Origin: Halopseudomonas laoshanensis
GTDB lineage: Bacteria > Pseudomonadota > Gammaproteobacteria > Pseudomonadales > Pseudomonadaceae
Assembly (NCBI RefSeq): GCF_008365385.1
Contig: NZ_QOVF01000001.1
Span: 682,001 to 746,000 of the forward strand
Reading direction: 5' to 3'
Length of the DNA: 64,000 nt
The notes under the pieces are model-generated. The model was not told the origin of the DNA. It ran no database searches and saw nothing but the letters and a program-made list of their open reading frames with translations. Positions within the stretch are counted from its first letter, which is position 1, and every line of letters begins with the position of its first letter. Below, piece by piece: positions 25,988 through 35,636 of the stretch. The position numbers and the translations under genes are program-made.

Positions 25988-26854
25988 TTAGTTGATGCCT
26001 TTACGCTCGACGTCCCAGCGGAAGTCGGTGCACAGCTCACAGTTGCCGCCGTAGAAGGTGCTCTCGGCGTTGCCGTCGTCCATCAGGTGGTAGCGGAACC
26101 AGGCGGTGGAAGGCCCGCGATAATCGCCACCGTCACCCACAGGTTCAAAGTGACTGGCGGTGGTGCGCTCCCCCCAGAAGACCGGCACGTTGGCGCGGCT
26201 GAATACAGGTGCTGCGTTCAAGGTCGGTGAGGCGATAGTGTCACGCCCACCAGTCATCAGGAACATCGGCCCGTTCTGCTGGCTCTGTGATGATGAGCGA
26301 TGACCCAGGCCGATCGTGTAAGGCTGGAACGGCGCCGTGGCGGTGATACGGCTATCCCGACCGGCCATGATGGAACCTCCGCCACCCTGCGAATGCCCGG
26401 CGGAGCCCACATTGTTGACATCCAGAGTGCCGGCATAAGTACCGGTGCTACGACCGTTCTGTTGCACCAGGTAATCCAGGCAATCGATCATGTCCTCACC
26501 GCTACCGGCGTTGGAGGTCCGTGCTGCAGCGACCACGAAACCGTGGCTGGCCCAATGATCAAGCAGGCTGCTGTAGGTAGTGGGCGAGCTTCCGGTGCCG
26601 TTGCCCCAGATGATGATCGGATGACGCAGGCCGTTATCACCTAGGGTACGGGGACGGTAGATGCGGCAGCTCGGACCTTCGTTACCACTGGTGGTCGCGA
26701 AAGGACCGTCATCACTAAAGCTGGAAACCGGTGGGAAGGAGCCATCGCCGCCACCGCCGGGAGGCGGATCAGTCGGCGGGTTGTAAGCCATAACACTGGT
26801 AGACAGCAGCAAGCTGCTGGCGAAAGCGCTCAGTTTGAACTGGATAGAAGTCAT
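25988..26854 (-). CDS. Secreted alpha/beta hydrolase, cutinase/PETase-like, copy 2
   Basis: The protein is 288 residues and is a close paralogue of the 24907-25770 product; most of the core aligns without gaps (offset of one residue). Signal peptide to about residue 23 (TSVMA), Gly-rich linker PPPGGGGDG, S155 in GHSQGGGGS, D205 in GGRDTIASP, H235 in ASHFEP, and the same four-cysteine pattern with the CELC C-terminal motif. Differences cluster at the substrate-side loops: the segment between the Asp and the His (LNAAPVFSRANVPVFWGERTTAS against LNGRPVFNNANVPVFWGNLDGAG). This would suit diverged substrate preference. It is predicted to be exported; activity on esters or polyesters is inference. 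Confidence 0.85.
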   Translation of the reverse strand: MTSIQFKLSAFASSLLLSTSVMAYNPPTDPPPGGGGDGSFPPVSSFSDDGPFATTSGNEGPSCRIYRPRTLGDNGLRHPIIIWGNGTGSSPTTYSSLLDHWASHGFVVAAARTSNAGSGEDMIDCLDYLVQQNGRSTGTYAGTLDVNNVGSAGHSQGGGGSIMAGRDSRITATAPFQPYTIGLGHRSSSQSQQNGPMFLMTGGRDTIASPTLNAAPVFSRANVPVFWGERTTASHFEPVGDGGDYRGPSTAWFRYHLMDDGNAESTFYGGNCELCTDFRWDVERKGIN

Positions 26855-27040
26855 TTGTTGATCTCTCTTGGTGTTGTTTTTGTGTCATTTGAGACCACTG
26901 AACATACCAACAGCAGGCTCAGTACGAGACAAACCTTAACGCCGAAGGGAAATCCCCACATTCGCCTATTTGGGTTAAATTTGAGACAGAATCGAAAGCA
27001 GGTTGTATTGCGCAGCTTCGCGCGAGCTAGTAGACAGTAC

Positions 27041-27065
27041 TAAAACGGGGCCGGATGGCCCCGTT
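27041..27065 (-). terminator. Terminator after the lipoprotein esterase gene
   Basis: Perfect 9-bp stem AACGGGGCC / GGCCCCGTT with a GGAT loop, followed on the minus strand by TTTTA. It lies about 20 nt past the stop at 27084. Confidence 0.75.
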
Positions 27066-27083
27066 CTGGCTGCTAAGGAAGGA

Positions 27084-28949
27084 TTACGGGGTAGAGTAGT
27101 TGGGTGATTGACCGAAGAAGGCGGGCAAGGTGCCTATCTCCAAGGGGCTCAATCCTGCATTGGTCAGTGCGGTGGTCCAGGCCGCATTGACCCCGGCCAG
27201 CGTCAGCTCCTCGGCGGACATGCGCACGTCGGCCTCCTCGTTGGTCGCGTCAAACACAATCACCTTGTTCTGGCCGACAGCGGACGTCCAGGCTGACCAC
27301 TCGGGTTGCGCTTCACTGGCAGTGCCGTTGGGATCACCATCACGGGCGAAGTCGGCAAGATAGCTCATCATGGATTCCTGCAACGCGACGCGACCGGCCT
27401 CATTTTCATCGGTGAAGGGAAGCTCAAACAGGCCTTCACCCGCACCAAAGAAAAATGAAATATCCGCTGCATGCCCGGCGCCGTAAATAAAGTTGAATGG
27501 AGCAGGCCCGGACTGGGTGCCCCAGCGGAAATCGTAGGCGTAAGTGGCGGGCTGGTGCTGACTGATCAGGCGCGCCAGCTCATCCACATATTTCGCCCGC
27601 CAGGCGCGGCCGCCGTGGTAGCCGGTGATTTCGTACGTGTCTTTATCCTGTTGGGTAGGCAGCACCTCGTCCAGGGTCTGGCTGCCTTCAAAGGCGACAT
27701 CCAGCAGATCGAGCCAGGTCTTGTCCGGTGGAGAGGGTATGTCGGGCAGGGCGCCTTTTACTGCGGCACCGTACAAGGGCATGAATGACTTCTGCTCGTA
27801 CTCGTTGGCACCGAGGATCACCGGTACATTGTTGAAATTGCCGCTGGTAAAGCGCGGGATCCAGCCGCCGGTGGGAATCACCGTGCCGTCTTCGATCGCA
27901 CCATAAGCGCTGAGCGAGCTGTAGTTGAAGACCGCCTGATAGAGGTCTCGACCTTCGGCTGCGCGCAGGTACTCATTCAGCGTACCGGCGGCTTCCATAT
28001 CCTCTCGCATCTGGGTGGCCTGGCCCGCGCTGATTGGCGTGCCGGGGGTTTTCCGATCCTCTTGCAGGCGGATCAGCCACTCAATGTGACTGTTGGCTGA
28101 GGCGCGGGCAGTGGTGGGGCTGCGGGTATTCATCGAACCGCTTTGCGACATGGCGCGGTGGAACAGCCCGCCGCCCGCCTCTGGCGACACCATCAGGTTG
28201 AGTACGTTATGCGCGCCTGCGGATTCGCCGGTGATGGTCACGTTATCCGGGTCTCCGCCAAAGTCACTGATATTGGCCTTGACCCATTCCAGCGCGCGGA
28301 TGGTGTCCAAAGTGCCAAAGTTGCCGGAGTCCGACAGTGTATCTGCACCTGCAGTCTGTACGTCCGGGTGGAAAAACCAACCCAGTGGGCCAAGGCGATA
28401 CTGAACGACCACGACAACCACGTCGGATTGATTGGCCAGAGCGCGGCCATCGTACTGTTTGGCGGTACCGAAGTTGTTTGAGCCGCCGTGAATCCAGACG
28501 TAAACAGGTAAGGTTTCATCCGTAAAGTCGCTGCGGTTGGGGCGGTAAATATCAACGATCAGGCAATCCTCATCGCCGACCATATTGGAAGTGCGTTGCC
28601 ACTGGGTGGTGGTTTCCGCCTGCACACATTCCGGAGCGCGCTCAGTAGCGTCCAGCGTACCGCTCCAGTTTTGCGGTGGCAGTGGTGCACGCCAGCGCAG
28701 GTCGCCAACCGGCGGCTGCGCATAGGGCAGGCCGTGCCAGATCAGAGTATCGTCTTCGGCAATCCCGGCGACGGTGCCGTTCGCCAGGGTTAACTGGGCG
28801 CGATTGTCAGAATCATCTGAATCACTTCCGCCACCACCACCCAGGCAGCCGGCAAGCATTAAGGATCCGGTCGCCAAAGCGACGGCGGTTATCAAAGATC
28901 GTTTGGAAGAGATACGGCGTGTGACTTTCTTGGGTGCGCAACAATGCAT
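27084..28949 (-). CDS. Type-B carboxylesterase, predicted lipoprotein
   Basis: The protein is 621 residues. The signal peptide has a Lys/Arg-rich start and ends in the lipobox LAGC, followed by a Gly-rich spacer and Ser/Asp linker, so surface or outer-membrane anchoring is expected. The alpha/beta hydrolase core has the N-terminal LPYAQPPVGDLRWR, the oxyanion segment IHGGSNNFG, nucleophile Ser in TGESAGAHNVL, and His in GAGHAADISFF; the third triad residue lies near LGANEYEQ. I start at the ATG at 28949, with AGGAGA six bases upstream; a longer start lacks a ribosome binding site. It is the largest of three secreted esterases in a row. The substrate is unknown, though the family takes bulky and synthetic esters. 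Confidence 0.88.
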   Translation of the reverse strand: MHCCAPKKVTRRISSKRSLITAVALATGSLMLAGCLGGGGGSDSDDSDNRAQLTLANGTVAGIAEDDTLIWHGLPYAQPPVGDLRWRAPLPPQNWSGTLDATERAPECVQAETTTQWQRTSNMVGDEDCLIVDIYRPNRSDFTDETLPVYVWIHGGSNNFGTAKQYDGRALANQSDVVVVVVQYRLGPLGWFFHPDVQTAGADTLSDSGNFGTLDTIRALEWVKANISDFGGDPDNVTITGESAGAHNVLNLMVSPEAGGGLFHRAMSQSGSMNTRSPTTARASANSHIEWLIRLQEDRKTPGTPISAGQATQMREDMEAAGTLNEYLRAAEGRDLYQAVFNYSSLSAYGAIEDGTVIPTGGWIPRFTSGNFNNVPVILGANEYEQKSFMPLYGAAVKGALPDIPSPPDKTWLDLLDVAFEGSQTLDEVLPTQQDKDTYEITGYHGGRAWRAKYVDELARLISQHQPATYAYDFRWGTQSGPAPFNFIYGAGHAADISFFFGAGEGLFELPFTDENEAGRVALQESMMSYLADFARDGDPNGTASEAQPEWSAWTSAVGQNKVIVFDATNEEADVRMSAEELTLAGVNAAWTTALTNAGLSPLEIGTLPAFFGQSPNYSTP

Positions 28950-29293
28950 TGAGCTTCTCCTGAATCTTGTTTTTATTGAAGGACAACAGTAGAACAGTCG
29001 CAAAGTTGCACCGCACTAGCTCGCTGATTTACCCAAAAATGGATCCCCGCGTGCGCGAGGATGACGTTTACCGAGAAGTGCAGAGACTTTCCTTGAGCGA
29101 AGCGGCCCTGAGTTAAGCGGGAGCCAACATTCACGGACTACCGCTTACCGCGCTTTTTATTTACGCGCTCCGCTTCCCTGCCATCATCCCCTCGGATGGG
29201 CTTACCAGCAGCTCGTTTGGTGCATGCTCAATTCAAACTAGATGCGAATGATCGTTCATGTCGAGACATAAGTCAGGAATATATCTCTACTGG
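28950..29293. other. Intergenic region with one repeat half-copy
   Basis: This is 344 nt between the esterase gene and the end of metR. Besides the palindromic half-repeat at 29040-29066 I see no gene, no RNA signature and no convincing promoter. Confidence 0.6.
29040..29066 (+). repeat. Single end of the 82-bp palindromic unit
   Basis: TGGATCCCCGCG followed by TGCGCGAGGATGACG matches the left end of the units at 17309 and 17440, with several differences. The spacer and right end are missing. It is a decayed or solo copy. Confidence 0.6.
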
Positions 29294-30217
29294 TCATCTG
29301 CTTATTTTGGCGCTGACGCCGTCCAAAGTGGCGAAAGACGTATCCTTGGCGGTGAGGAGAAAGTCCTGCAGGTAGGACATCTCTAGCATGTCCTCGCGCA
29401 CCGCGGCATAGAGGGTGCCAAACAATCCTTCAGCGCCCAGCGGACGCGCGCTGACATAGCCGCGCTGCAAGTACTCGGCAATTGCCCAGTTGGGCAGGCA
29501 ACAGACGCCGCGACCAGAGGCGACCAGTTGCATCATCATCACCGTCAGCTCGGCGTTGCGTACGGCTAGCGGCTCTATGCCTGCGGGATCGAGAAACTGC
29601 TTGAAGATGTCCAGACGCTCCCGATCCACCGGGTAGCTGATCAGCGTTTCCTCAGCCAGATCGGCCGGTTCTATATGGCTGCGGTTGACCAGTGGATGCT
29701 GGTTGCTGATCGCCAGTACCGCTTCGTAGGTAAACAACGGCACATAGCTGATGCCGTTGATTTCCTGCGGGTCAGACGTGACCACCAGGTCCAGCTCGCC
29801 ACGGGCCAGTGCCGGCAGGGGCGCGAAGAAGAAACCAGAGGCAAAATCGACTTCCACCTCAGGCCAGGCGTTACGGAACTGGTCAATAGTTGGCATCAGC
29901 CACTGAAAGCAGCTGTGGCACTCAATGGCCATATGCAGGCGGCCGGCCTGGCCGCCGGCGAGACGTTGCAGATCGCGCTCGGCCTGGCGTACTTGCGGCA
30001 GCACGTTATCCGCAAGCCGCAGCAGGCGCAGCCCGGCGCTGGTAAAACGTACCGGTTTGCTCTTGCGCACAAATAGCGGCAGACCCAGACGCTCTTCCAG
30101 ATCTTTCAATTGATGGGATAACGCTGATTGCGTCAGATGCAAACGTTCGGCGGCTTCCACCAGGCTTTCGGCTTCACGCAGAGTGGCAAGGGTGCGCAGG
30201 TGGCGGAGCTCGAGCAT
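29294..30217 (-). CDS. metR: LysR-family regulator MetR
   Basis: The protein is 307 residues. The N-terminal winged helix is LELRHLRTLATLREAESLVEAAERLHLTQSALSHQLKDLEERL, matching MetR, and the effector domain follows (about 90-300). It lies divergent from metE, the classical MetR target. I start at the ATG at 30217, which gives the usual MetR N-terminus; an upstream ATG at 30256 would lie inside the control region. MetR uses homocysteine as co-activator and activates methionine synthesis genes; that is family knowledge. A near-consensus MetR site lies between the genes. Confidence 0.93.
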   Translation of the reverse strand: MLELRHLRTLATLREAESLVEAAERLHLTQSALSHQLKDLEERLGLPLFVRKSKPVRFTSAGLRLLRLADNVLPQVRQAERDLQRLAGGQAGRLHMAIECHSCFQWLMPTIDQFRNAWPEVEVDFASGFFFAPLPALARGELDLVVTSDPQEINGISYVPLFTYEAVLAISNQHPLVNRSHIEPADLAEETLISYPVDRERLDIFKQFLDPAGIEPLAVRNAELTVMMMQLVASGRGVCCLPNWAIAEYLQRGYVSARPLGAEGLFGTLYAAVREDMLEMSYLQDFLLTAKDTSFATLDGVSAKISR

Positions 30218-30264
30218 GGCTAAAATCCCAACATGAATGAAATCGAAGTTTAGCATTAAAATGA

Positions 30265-30277
30265 TGAGTTTGATTCA
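30265..30277. promoter_or_regulatory. Probable MetR binding site
   Basis: TGAGTTTGATTCA matches the MetR consensus TGAANNNNNTTCA at seven of eight fixed positions. It lies between the metR (30217) and metE (30341) starts, about 60 nt upstream of metE. Confidence 0.55.
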
Positions 30278-30340
30278 GTAACAGCACAAGCAGACCATAA
30301 CGCCACGACATCAATTAGTTTAAATATTGTGGAGAACGTT

Positions 30341-32671
30341 ATGGCTTTGGCTCACTCGCTGGGATTTCCTCGCATCGGCCGCGACCGCGAATTGAAAAAG
30401 GCCCTTGAGGCCTATTGGGCGGGCAAGCTTGATCAGCCAGCCCTGCTGCAGGTGGGGCGCGAACTGCGCGCTCGCCATTGGCAGGTACAGGCAGACGCCG
30501 GGCTGGATCTATTGCCGGTCGGCGACTTCGCCTGGTACGACCAGGTGCTCACGCATAGTCTGACCGTCGGCGCTGTTCCGCCGCGTTTTGCCACGGATGC
30601 GGTGCCGACACTGGATACGTTGTTTCAGATGGCTCGCGGCGTCAGCCGGGGCGGCAAGCAAACCTTCGCCTGTGAGATGACCAAGTGGTTTGATACCAAC
30701 TACCACTACCTGGTGCCCGAGTTCAGTCGCGATCAAGGCTTCAGCCTGCAATGGACGCAATTGTTCGATGAGGTAGCAGAAGCGCAAGCGCTGGGGCATG
30801 CGGTCAAACCAGTGGTGCTAGGCCCCCTCAGCTATCTTTGGCTGGGTAAGGTCAAGGGCGAGGGGTTCGACAAGCTGGAGCTGTTGGAAAGACTGCTCCC
30901 GGTGTATGTGCAGATCTTCAATCGCCTGGCGGAGCAGGGCGTAGAGTGGGTACAAATCGACGAGCCGGCGCTGGTGCTGGATCTGCCGGCCGACTGGAAA
31001 GCAGCTTTTGAAAGCGCCTATAACCTGCTTCAGCGCGCGCCGCTGAAAAAGCTCGTCGCCACATTTTTTGGCGGACTCGAGGACAACCTGGGCTTGGCCT
31101 GCAATCTGCCGGTGGAGGGGCTGCACGTGGATCTGGTGCGCGCCCCCGAGCAACTGCCGCTGATCCTGGATCGACTGCCAACCTATAAGGTGCTGTCGCT
31201 CGGCGTCGTCAATGGTCGCAATATCTGGCGCTGTGATCTGAGCGCGGCCCTGGCGCAGCTAAGTCAGGCCAAGGAGCGTTGGGGTGAGCGACTCTGGGTC
31301 GCGCCCAGTTGCTCTTTACTGCATAGCCCGGTAGACCTGCAACGGGAGGATCAACTGGATGATGAACTGCTCGGTTGGCTGGCATTTGCCACGCAGAAAG
31401 TCGATGAGGTCAGTCTGCTCGCCCGAACGCTGAATACCCCTGATGATGCGACGGTGCGCGAGGCTATTGCGGCGTCGGATGCGATTCAGGTGGCGCGTCG
31501 ACAATCCAAACGCATCCACGACCCGGCAGTCGCCGCGCGCCTGACCGCGGTGAAAGCGCACGACGCCAAGCGTAATGCGGCCTATCCCGAGCGCGAGTGG
31601 CTGCAACAGCAGGCGCTCAAACTGCCTGCCTGGCCGACCACCACCATCGGCTCCTTCCCGCAGACAACAGAGATTCGCGCCAGCCGCCAGGCCTTCAAAC
31701 AGGGTCGCCTGGCGGAGGCTGAATATATCGACGCCATGCGCGCCGAGATCGAGCTGGTAGTGCGCGAGCAGGAAGCACTGGGTCTGGATGTGCTGGTGCA
31801 CGGTGAGGCCGAGCGCAATGACATGGTCGAGTATTTCGGCGAGCAACTGAGTGGTTATGCGTTCTCGCGCTTTGGCTGGGTGCAGAGCTACGGTTCACGC
31901 TGCGTCAAGCCGCCGATCATCTACGGCGACATCAGCCGCCCAGCACCGATGACGGTCGAATGGACGCGTTATGCGCAGAGTCTGACCAGCAAGCCGATGA
32001 AGGGCATGCTCACCGGCCCGGTGACCATGTTGATGTGGTCATTCTCGCGGGAGGACGTCAGCCGCGAGCTGAGCGCGCGGCAATTGGCGTTGACGATCCG
32101 CGATGAAGTGGTGGATCTGGAGGCGGCGGGCATCGGTATTATTCAGATCGACGAACCGGCCTTCCGTGAGGGTTTGCCCCTGCGTGCGGCGGCCCAACCG
32201 GCTTATCTGGAGTGGGCGGCGGCAGCCTTCCGTTTGAGCGCCAGTGGCGTGAAGGACACGACCCAGATCCACACGCATATGTGCTACAGCGAGTTCAATC
32301 ATATTCTCGACTCGATTGCGGCAATGGATGCGGATGTGATCACTATCGAGACCTCGCGCTCGGATATGCAGTTGCTCGAAGCTTTTTCGGATTTCGCCTA
32401 TCCGAACGCCATCGGGCCGGGAGTGTATGACATTCATTCGCCGCGCGTGCCGCAGGTGGCGGAGATGGTGCGCTTGCTGCGCAAGGCCGCCCGAGTAGTG
32501 CCGGCGAAACGTCTGTGGGTGAACCCGGATTGCGGTCTGAAGACCCGCGGCTGGCCGGAAACCCGTGCAGCACTGGCCGCCATGGTCGAGGCAACGCAGC
32601 TATTGCGCGCAGAGACAGCCGGTGCCCCGTCGCATTCTGCTTCTACCCGGAGGGCGCAGCCTGTAGAGTAG
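30341..32671 (+). CDS. metE: Cobalamin-independent methionine synthase
   Basis: The protein is 776 residues; it transfers the methyl group of 5-methyltetrahydropteroyl-tri-glutamate to homocysteine. The N-terminal barrel begins [19 protein letters not shown]. The C-terminal barrel holds the zinc ligands in [13 protein letters not shown] (His and Cys) and [11 protein letters not shown] (Cys), with the substrate segment [14 protein letters not shown] between. Length and the double-barrel layout are normal. The ATG at 30341 has GGAGA six bases upstream, and an in-frame GTG at 30329 is less likely. It is divergent from metR. A short low-complexity tail ([10 protein letters not shown]) extends past the barrel. 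Confidence 0.97.
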   Translation: MALAHSLGFPRIGRDRELKKALEAYWAGKLDQPALLQVGRELRARHWQVQADAGLDLLPVGDFAWYDQVLTHSLTVGAVPPRFATDAVPTLDTLFQMARGVSRGGKQTFACEMTKWFDTNYHYLVPEFSRDQGFSLQWTQLFDEVAEAQALGHAVKPVVLGPLSYLWLGKVKGEGFDKLELLERLLPVYVQIFNRLAEQGVEWVQIDEPALVLDLPADWKAAFESAYNLLQRAPLKKLVATFFGGLEDNLGLACNLPVEGLHVDLVRAPEQLPLILDRLPTYKVLSLGVVNGRNIWRCDLSAALAQLSQAKERWGERLWVAPSCSLLHSPVDLQREDQLDDELLGWLAFATQKVDEVSLLARTLNTPDDATVREAIAASDAIQVARRQSKRIHDPAVAARLTAVKAHDAKRNAAYPEREWLQQQALKLPAWPTTTIGSFPQTTEIRASRQAFKQGRLAEAEYIDAMRAEIELVVREQEALGLDVLVHGEAERNDMVEYFGEQLSGYAFSRFGWVQSYGSRCVKPPIIYGDISRPAPMTVEWTRYAQSLTSKPMKGMLTGPVTMLMWSFSREDVSRELSARQLALTIRDEVVDLEAAGIGIIQIDEPAFREGLPLRAAAQPAYLEWAAAAFRLSASGVKDTTQIHTHMCYSEFNHILDSIAAMDADVITIETSRSDMQLLEAFSDFAYPNAIGPGVYDIHSPRVPQVAEMVRLLRKAARVVPAKRLWVNPDCGLKTRGWPETRAALAAMVEATQLLRAETAGAPSHSASTRRAQPVE

Positions 32672-32700
32672 CGGCCGGTAAATCATGCTGGAGCTAGACC

Positions 32701-33786
32701 ATGCAGGAATTGTTGTTGCACTGCCGTCCCGGATTTGAGGGCGAAGCGGCTGCTGAAATGCAGGAGCTGTCCGCCATCAAGGGCTTTGCCGGCTATGCCG
32801 TGACCAAGGAAGGTTCGGCGCTGGTGCGCTTTGTTTGCCCCGGGGAGGGCGACGCCGAACGGCTGATGCACAAGCTGGACTTTCGTCAGCTGATTTTTGT
32901 GCGCCAATGGGCGTTGGGCAACTGGCTGGAAGTGCCGGTGGAAGATCGCATTGCGCCGATCATCACCGCCTGCTCCAAAGGCCCGATCGCTTCCTGCATG
33001 TGGCTGGAAACCGCTGACACCAATGACGGCAAAGCCATGGCTGCGCTGACCAAGAAGCTCAGCAAGCCATTGGAATCAGCGCTGACCAAGACCCGCTTCG
33101 TGCGTCCGACAAAAACCGAGATGCCGCGCCTGCACCTGTGTTTTGAAAGCGGCACGCGGGTGTTTGTAGGTTGGTCGTGGGCACATAACGCCGCGCCTTG
33201 GCCTATGGGTATTCCGCGCCTCAAAGTGCCGCGCGATGCACCCAGCCGTTCGACCTTGAAACTGGAAGAAGCCTGGCACCATTTCATCCCGCGGGATGAC
33301 TGGGATGCGCGCCTGGCACCGGGCATGACCGCCGTTGATCTGGGCGCTGCACCGGGCGGCTGGACCTGGCAGATGGTCAATCGGCATATGAAAGTCATAG
33401 CCATAGACAACGGCCCCATGGCGCAAAGCCTGATGGACAGCGGCCAGGTTGAGCATATTCAGGCCGACGGCTATCTCTACAAGCCGAATAAGACCGTGCA
33501 CTGGATGGTCTGCGATATCGTCGACAAGCCGGCCCGCTCCAGCTCGCTGCTGGCGCGCTGGGTGGGTCGCGGCTGGTGCCGCGAAGCGATCGTCAACTTC
33601 AAACTGCCGATGAAGCGCCGCTATCAGGAGGTTATCCAGTGCATGGAACACGTGCAGGATGCGCTGGACGAGGCGGGCATCAAGGCCACTGTATCCTGCA
33701 AGCAGCTATACAGTGACCGGGAAGAAGTGACCTGTCATGTGCGGATCCTGCACGCCGGCAGCTTCAAGATTCAGACCCTTAGTTAA
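32701..33786 (+). CDS. rlmM: 23S rRNA 2'-O-ribose methyltransferase RlmM
   Basis: The protein is 361 residues. It has an N-terminal THUMP-like domain (about 1-150) and a C-terminal FtsJ-type Rossmann domain with the SAM motif VDLGAAPGGWTWQM, IAIDNGPM, and the catalytic Lys-Asp-Lys-Glu set suggested by MVCDIVDKP and AIVNFKLPMKRRY. RlmM modifies C2498 of 23S rRNA in E. coli. Start and length match that family. It follows metE by 29 nt in the same direction but is functionally unrelated; co-transcription is possible. Confidence 0.95.
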   Translation: MQELLLHCRPGFEGEAAAEMQELSAIKGFAGYAVTKEGSALVRFVCPGEGDAERLMHKLDFRQLIFVRQWALGNWLEVPVEDRIAPIITACSKGPIASCMWLETADTNDGKAMAALTKKLSKPLESALTKTRFVRPTKTEMPRLHLCFESGTRVFVGWSWAHNAAPWPMGIPRLKVPRDAPSRSTLKLEEAWHHFIPRDDWDARLAPGMTAVDLGAAPGGWTWQMVNRHMKVIAIDNGPMAQSLMDSGQVEHIQADGYLYKPNKTVHWMVCDIVDKPARSSSLLARWVGRGWCREAIVNFKLPMKRRYQEVIQCMEHVQDALDEAGIKATVSCKQLYSDREEVTCHVRILHAGSFKIQTLS

Positions 33787-33818
33787 GGGCTGGGAACTGC
33801 CAGCGCGCTAGACGATAG

Positions 33819-34106
33819 TTACAGCGGCTCAAGCAGCGTCACGCGTTCTTCTTCCTGCAGCATCGGGGCGAAAGCACCAATGCTGTCGAAACGCGCTTGG
33901 GAGTTCTCCCAGCGTTCCCAGGAGTGGCGGTTCTGCCAGGTGACCATGACGATCCGGTGATTGGGTCTTTCCAGATCGCGAAAGGATTCCCCGGAGATAA
34001 AACCGGGTGACTGGATGGCCTGCTGGATGACCTTGCGAGCCGCTTCTTCGTAAGGTTGTTCAAGGCCTTCGGCAATAACGCGTTCGATCAGTACTTTGAT
34101 CATCAA
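33819..34106 (-). CDS. Antibiotic biosynthesis monooxygenase domain protein
   Basis: The protein is 95 residues, one dimeric alpha+beta-barrel (ABM) domain: [57 protein letters not shown]. Proteins of this size often act on small quinones or haem, or are orphan heme/quinone monooxygenase-like folds; the sequence alone does not say which. It is convergent with rlmM and divergent from tusA. Low-information but clearly a real gene. Confidence 0.8.
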   Translation of the reverse strand: MMIKVLIERVIAEGLEQPYEEAARKVIQQAIQSPGFISGESFRDLERPNHRIVMVTWQNRHSWERWENSQARFDSIGAFAPMLQEEERVTLLEPL

Positions 34107-34249
34107 TAAATCCTTACTTACCAGTGATGTATGGCGCCTTGATTGGCGCTTCTGTCATACAGTGTCGGCTCTGCTGGCGCGGCTGGCAAGTGCCTGTGCT
34201 TTTGCGGATAATGCGTCCTCGCCACTTCGATATGCCACCTCCAGGACAA

Positions 34250-34495
34250 ATGCCCGTGACGGCCAACCAACCAGACAAACAACTTGATGCCCAGGGGCTG
34301 ATGTGCCCGGAACCGGTGATGCTGCTGCACAATGCGGTGCGCGATATGCAGCCGGGCGAGTTGCTTGAGGTGCTGGCCACCGATCCCTCGACCGAACGTG
34401 ATATTCCGCGTTTCTGCTCTTTTCTCGGGCATGAGCTGGTCGAGCGTAGCGAAGCCGAGGGGGTATATCGCTACCTGTTGCGTAAACAGGGCTAG
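34250..34495 (+). CDS. tusA: Sulfurtransferase TusA family protein
   Basis: The protein is 81 residues with the TusA signature [16 protein letters not shown], whose Cys carries persulfide sulfur, and [19 protein letters not shown]. TusA delivers sulfur for 2-thiouridine in tRNA and in other pathways. I start at the ATG at 34250 with AGGA five bases before; ATGs at 34211 and 34232 would add a non-conserved stretch. Its stop lies in a CTAG shared with the stop of the convergent DUF3080 gene. Confidence 0.9.
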   Translation: MPVTANQPDKQLDAQGLMCPEPVMLLHNAVRDMQPGELLEVLATDPSTERDIPRFCSFLGHELVERSEAEGVYRYLLRKQG

Positions 34496-35574
34496 GCGTC
34501 GGTATCCCTGTTGTTCCAGCCTGGCTGCCCCGGCCTGAGCTGGCATTGTCCCAAGACGTCTTGCCAGGCCGTGCTGTGCGCGGTCAGTTGGTGCTGGTAA
34601 CGTTCCCAGAGCGAATCTTCTGCGCCCACCAGCGCGCGTAGGTAGTGCTCTGTCTCGGCCGGAATTGCTTGCACCTGGGCCAGTTCGCCAAGGCTTTGTT
34701 GCCAGGGTTGGCCAAGGCGCTGCACCTGTGCCAGGTAGGGTTGTATCTCACCGGCGTAGAAGGTCACAAATACATTGAGCAGAATCTGTGAACGCTGAGT
34801 AGGTTTGCCCAGCGGGCAGAGCTTTTGTGCCCGTTCGCTACCCAGCATGGCGGTGACCTGCTCCAGCATATGGGTCAGCCGCGCGAGGCTGTGGATCAAC
34901 TCGCTGCCGCGTTGGCTGCGCTGCAAAGCCTGGAAATGGGATTGCAATTCGGTGCGTGGCGGAGGCAATACACTTGGCAAGGCCTGGCCGATGGCTGTCA
35001 ATTGTTGCAGGGCGTCAAGCGCGGCCTGATCGGTCAACGCGGTACTGGAAACCGGCAAGGGACCAGCGGCAAAGCGCAGGTAGTATTCAAATTCGCTGCT
35101 GGCGTTCAGCGCGTTCCAGAACACCGCAGGTAACTCATCACGCTTGGTCGCGGCAATGTTTTGCAGATCCGCCAACAGCGCTTCACGTGAGGGATCATCG
35201 TGCAGAACCTCGACACACTCATCCAGGGCCTGAATTAGCTCACCATCCGCGGCCAGGCGATGGCTCCAGGGCATGACCTTGCCGAGGCTGCTGTTGCGCT
35301 GGCTGACGCTTTGCTGAAGGGTCTGGCAGCGGCGTGATTCGACCAGTAGCTCAAGCATGCCAATCCGCTGCTCTGCCACCGGCAGCAACCGATCACGGCG
35401 CGAGGGGAGGCGATACTGGCTCAGGCTTTGGCTATCGAACCGGGTCCACGACGCGTCGAGCACGCGACCGACGCGCTCGAGGTAGTTGTCCATCTGCTGG
35501 CTGGCTTCAGGCGCGCGTTCGCAGCCGGACAGGATCAGGCAACAGGTGATTGTGAGTAGCAGGCAACGCATCAT
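34492..35574 (-). CDS. DUF3080 family lipoprotein
   Basis: The protein is 360 residues. Its signal peptide ends in the lipobox ILSGC (about residue 18), so it is probably an outer- or inner-membrane lipoprotein. The mature part is helical and rich in Gln and Leu ([23 protein letters not shown]). The family is conserved in Pseudomonas and of unknown function. I start at the first of two adjacent ATGs at 35574; a GGGAGA lies just upstream. Upstream in the same direction is the MATE pump, 62 nt away. Confidence 0.85.
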   Translation of the reverse strand: MMRCLLLTITCCLILSGCERAPEASQQMDNYLERVGRVLDASWTRFDSQSLSQYRLPSRRDRLLPVAEQRIGMLELLVESRRCQTLQQSVSQRNSSLGKVMPWSHRLAADGELIQALDECVEVLHDDPSREALLADLQNIAATKRDELPAVFWNALNASSEFEYYLRFAAGPLPVSSTALTDQAALDALQQLTAIGQALPSVLPPPRTELQSHFQALQRSQRGSELIHSLARLTHMLEQVTAMLGSERAQKLCPLGKPTQRSQILLNVFVTFYAGEIQPYLAQVQRLGQPWQQSLGELAQVQAIPAETEHYLRALVGAEDSLWERYQHQLTAHSTAWQDVLGQCQLRPGQPGWNNRDTDA

Positions 35575-35636
35575 GTCTCCCACAAGGCGGGGATGTTGAG
35601 TATGGCATGCCGATACGCGCCCGCTGAAAGCAGGCG

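Noticed and set aside
28950-29293. A degraded gene remnant next to the esterase
   Set aside because: Short frames in all six directions have no similarity to neighbours that I can see; the stretch is better described as non-coding.
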